Shown here in pieces: positions 61,639 to 64,000 of a DNA stretch of 64,000 nucleotides (positions are counted from its first letter, which is position 1; each line of letters begins with the position of its first letter). The DNA lies in contig NZ_CAUWHO010000006.1 of the NCBI RefSeq assembly GCF_963558545.1, positions 34,299-98,298 on the forward strand, written 5' to 3'. A program made the translations under genes and the position numbers. Source of the stretch: Tyzzerella sp963558545 (GTDB taxonomy: Bacteria; Bacillota; Clostridia; Lachnospirales; CAG-274). The notes beneath the pieces are model-generated. The model was not told where the DNA came from. It ran no database searches and was given only the letters and a program-made list of their open reading frames with translations.

Positions 61639-63018
61639 ATGAAAACAAAAAATAAAAATGTATTACTACTTTTTATAATATTTATTATTACTGGAGTACT
61701 TTTTTATACATCTTACAATGGATACGGAAATGGGCATATACTTAGCTATAAAAACATAGAAAAAGGCCTTGATTTAAGTGGTGGTGTTTATATTGTATAT
61801 GAAGCACAAGAAGAAATAGAAAGTAATAATAAAGAAATTTCTAGCGAATACGATACAACGGTAGAAGATGAATCTAAAGAAGTATCTAGCGAAGAAAGTA
61901 GCCAAAATGAAAGCGAAGAAGAATCTGACAAAAAAGAAGATGTAGAATCTTTAGGTGAAGCATCTTGGAAAGAAAAAATGGAGTCTGCTATTTCTATGAT
62001 ACAACAAAGGCTTGATAGAAAAGGCTGGACAGAGGCTAATGTTTATCAAGAAGGCGACAAAAGAATAAGGGTAGAAATACCTGGGATTGATGATGTTGAA
62101 ACTGCTGTATCTGAAATAGGACAAACTGCTAAATTATCTTTTGTAGATATTAATGGTCAAGTTGTTGTTAAAGGCGAAGATGTTATTAATGCTAAAAAAC
62201 AAGCATATACAGACCAAGGTGGCCAATCTAAAATAGTAGTAAGCTTAGAATTTAATGAAAAAGGTAAAGAAGACTTTAAAATTGCAACAGAGGCTAACAT
62301 AGGAAAGCCTATACTTATTATGCTTGATGATGAGATTATAAGTGCACCTACTGTTAATGCTGTTATACCAGATGGTAAAGCCATTATTGAGGGTAACTTT
62401 GATATAGAATCTGCCGAAGAACTAGCATCTTTAATAAGAGCTGGGTCTTTACCTTTTGAGCTTGAAATATTAGAAATGAACACAATAGGTGCAACACTTG
62501 GGGCTAATGCTTTAAAAACAAGTATTACAGGTGGTGCTGTTGGTATAGCTTTAGTATTAGTATTTATGATTTTATTCTATAGAGCAAAAGGGTTTGCAGC
62601 AAGCCTTGCACTTGTTATATATATACTTTTAGAGCTTATATTCTTAAATGGTCTTAACATAACTTTAACTTTACACGGTATAGCTGGTATTATATTATCT
62701 GTTGGTATGGCCGTTGATGCTAACGTTATTATATTTGAAAGAATAAGAGAAGAAATTTTACAAGGAAGAACTTTAAAATTAGCCATAGACAAAGGTTTTT
62801 CTAGAGCATTTCCTGCTATATTAGACAGTAACATTACAACTCTTATAGCCGGTGCAGTTTTATACTGGCTTGGTAGTGGTCCTATAAAAGGCTTTGCTCA
62901 AACATTAATGCTTGGTATAGTTCTTTCTATGTTTACAGCTTTAGTTGTTACAAAAATAATTGTTAAAGCTATGGTTAATGCAGGGATAAAATCGCCTAAA
63001 TTATATGGTGGTAAATAA
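61639..63018 (+). CDS. secD: protein translocase subunit SecD
   Basis: 459 residues. TM1 (about 8-25) is followed by GLDLSGGVYIVYEA, then an unusual acidic, Ser/Glu-rich insertion (about 58-112), the P1 periplasmic-type domain with RLDRKGWTEANVYQ and RIRVEIPGIDD, and five further helices with GATLGANALKTSI, GIILSVGMAVDANVIIFERI and ILDSNITTLIAG. It uses the proton gradient to help pull secreted proteins from SecYEG. Only the ribosome site AAGGAAGA separates it from upstream DNA; secF follows by 12 bases. Confidence 0.95.
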   Translation: MKTKNKNVLLLFIIFIITGVLFYTSYNGYGNGHILSYKNIEKGLDLSGGVYIVYEAQEEIESNNKEISSEYDTTVEDESKEVSSEESSQNESEEESDKKEDVESLGEASWKEKMESAISMIQQRLDRKGWTEANVYQEGDKRIRVEIPGIDDVETAVSEIGQTAKLSFVDINGQVVVKGEDVINAKKQAYTDQGGQSKIVVSLEFNEKGKEDFKIATEANIGKPILIMLDDEIISAPTVNAVIPDGKAIIEGNFDIESAEELASLIRAGSLPFELEILEMNTIGATLGANALKTSITGGAVGIALVLVFMILFYRAKGFAASLALVIYILLELIFLNGLNITLTLHGIAGIILSVGMAVDANVIIFERIREEILQGRTLKLAIDKGFSRAFPAILDSNITTLIAGAVLYWLGSGPIKGFAQTLMLGIVLSMFTALVVTKIIVKAMVNAGIKSPKLYGGK

Positions 63019-63030
63019 GGAGGCTTTAAA

Positions 63031-63915
63031 ATGAATATAATAAAAAATAGATATATATATTTTGCTATATCCATTATTATTATAGCTGTTGGACTTGGAT
63101 TTATGTTTTATAACAATAGTCAAGGTAAAGGATTTTTTAATTATGATATACAGTTTACAGGAGGTACATCTATTGAGGTATCTTTAGGTGGTAAAGAGGT
63201 TAAAAACGAAGATATAGCTAATTTATTAAAAGATAGTGTAAACATAGATAATGCTCAAATACAGATTGTTGGTAATGGTGAAAGTGTTATTATAAAAATG
63301 CGTTCATTAAATCAAGAGGAAAGAGTTGCTCTTACAGATGCTATATCAAAAAAATATAGCTTAACTGATAAAGATTACTCTATTAGAGATATAAGCGCTA
63401 CAATAAGTAGTGAAATGAAAAGGTCATCTATTTTAGCTATTGTAGTGTCTTGTATAGCTATGCTTATATATGTTTCTTTTAGATTTAAAAACTTTAAAAC
63501 AGGAGCTAGTGCTATAATTGCTCTTTTACACGATGCTTTAATATTAGTAGCATTTTATGCAATTTTTAGAGTACCTTTAAACGATGCTTTTATAGCTGCT
63601 ATACTTACTGTCCTTGGTTATTCTATAAATGCTACAATAGTTATTTTTGATAGAATAAGAGAAAATAAAGGCAGAGCAGGTAAAATAGATGAAAAACTTA
63701 TAAATGATGGTATAAATCAATCTTTAAGACGTTCTATATTTACATCTTTAACTACATTCTTTACTGTAATTAGTTTATATATATTTGGTGTAGAATCTGT
63801 TAAAGTATTTGCTTTACCTATTGCTATTGGTATTATTTGTGGAACTTATTCATCTATATTTATAGCAGGTCCTATATGGTATATGTTAAATAATTTTAAA
63901 ACAAAAAATAGTTAA
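63031..63915 (+). CDS. secF: protein translocase subunit SecF
   Basis: 294 residues with six helices. DIQFTGGTSIEVSLGGK near 33, SSEMKRSSILAIVVS near 130, VLGYSINATIVIFDRIRENK near 195 and SLRRSIFTSLTTFFTV near 230 are SecF signatures. It forms a complex with SecD in the membrane and shares the operon. AAGGAGG precedes the ATG. Confidence 0.95.
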   Translation: MNIIKNRYIYFAISIIIIAVGLGFMFYNNSQGKGFFNYDIQFTGGTSIEVSLGGKEVKNEDIANLLKDSVNIDNAQIQIVGNGESVIIKMRSLNQEERVALTDAISKKYSLTDKDYSIRDISATISSEMKRSSILAIVVSCIAMLIYVSFRFKNFKTGASAIIALLHDALILVAFYAIFRVPLNDAFIAAILTVLGYSINATIVIFDRIRENKGRAGKIDEKLINDGINQSLRRSIFTSLTTFFTVISLYIFGVESVKVFALPIAIGIICGTYSSIFIAGPIWYMLNNFKTKNS

Positions 63916-63966
63916 ATATATTAATATTTAGAGATTTTATAAAAATTTTATATTTAAAAAATATGT

Positions 63967-63996
63967 AAATAGGCTATCTTTATAGATAGTCTATTT
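63967..63996 (+). terminator. terminator after secF
   Basis: AAATAGGCTATCT and AGATAGTCTATTT (63967-63979, 63984-63996, one G-T pair) with loop TTAT, then TATTT at the window end. Confidence 0.8.
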
Positions 63997-64000
63997 ATTT

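Overview
The window is a very AT-rich chromosomal segment from a low-GC Firmicute. It fits class Clostridia, probably a gut-associated Lachnospirales-like organism. The evidence is a SCIFF peptide with its radical SAM maturase beside secDF, the order rpmB / asp23-fakA-recG-rsmD-coaD, the order miaA-aluminium-resistance-type lyase-LolA-like lipoprotein-alr-mazF, Gram-positive envelope genes (LCP, SLH, D,D-carboxypeptidase, lipoproteins) and a lysine riboswitch over lysine/DAP genes. No rRNA, prophage, insertion sequence or CRISPR array is visible. Nearly all genes are chromosomal core genes.

Layout. 1-11 kb, minus strand: a cut-off gene, 5-formyl-THF cyclo-ligase, a zinc-ribbon membrane protein, htpG with a CIRCE-like element, two flavoproteins, a possible structured RNA, an LCP protein, a MATE exporter, glnS and a small gene. 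11.1-11.4 kb: tRNA-Phe and tRNA-Lys with promoter and terminator. 11.5-19.2 kb, plus strand: polA, coaE, a lytic transglycosylase, an oligopeptide-binding lipoprotein, a GalT-like protein, a D-Ala-D-Ala ligase and a small membrane protein. 19.2-22.8 kb: lysine riboswitch, asd, dapA, a tandem 124-bp repeat, dapB. 22.9-25.6 kb: a YtrA-type GntR regulator and an ABC-2 exporter. 25.6-31.7 kb, minus: an SLH-anchored protein with a cohesin-like domain and a 1631-residue dockerin/M60 peptidase. 31.9-38.7 kb, minus: YitT, a coiled-coil protein, coaD, rsmD, recG, fakA, asp23. 38.9-43.9 kb, plus: rpmB, miaA, a PLP lyase, a GerS-like lipoprotein, alr, a 16-codon ORF and mazF. 44-48.8 kb: an AraC regulator divergent from a heterodimeric ABC exporter. 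48.9-55.2 kb, plus: D,D-carboxypeptidase, YihY, MazG-like protein, a GdpP lacking membrane helices, rplI, dnaB. 55.2-59.2 kb: tpx, a conserved small protein, a pseudouridine synthase, a 52-residue membrane protein, smpB and a PHP phosphoesterase. 59.3-64 kb, plus: a four-helix membrane protein, SCIFF peptide, SCIFF maturase, secD and secF.

Most notable: (1) the two-gene surface module pairing a dockerin-bearing M60 peptidase with an SLH protein whose N-terminal domain looks like a cohesin; (2) a dispersed intergenic repeat of about 124 bp, tandem between dapA and dapB and recurring elsewhere, often next to terminators; (3) a mazF toxin whose antitoxin position holds only a 16-codon coupled ORF; (4) a possible structured RNA between the LCP gene and a flavoprotein gene; (5) a CIRCE-like element that also looks like a terminator upstream of htpG; (6) a 22-bp perfect inverted repeat between the SCIFF peptide and its maturase. 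Everything is read by eye from sequence; no database search was run.
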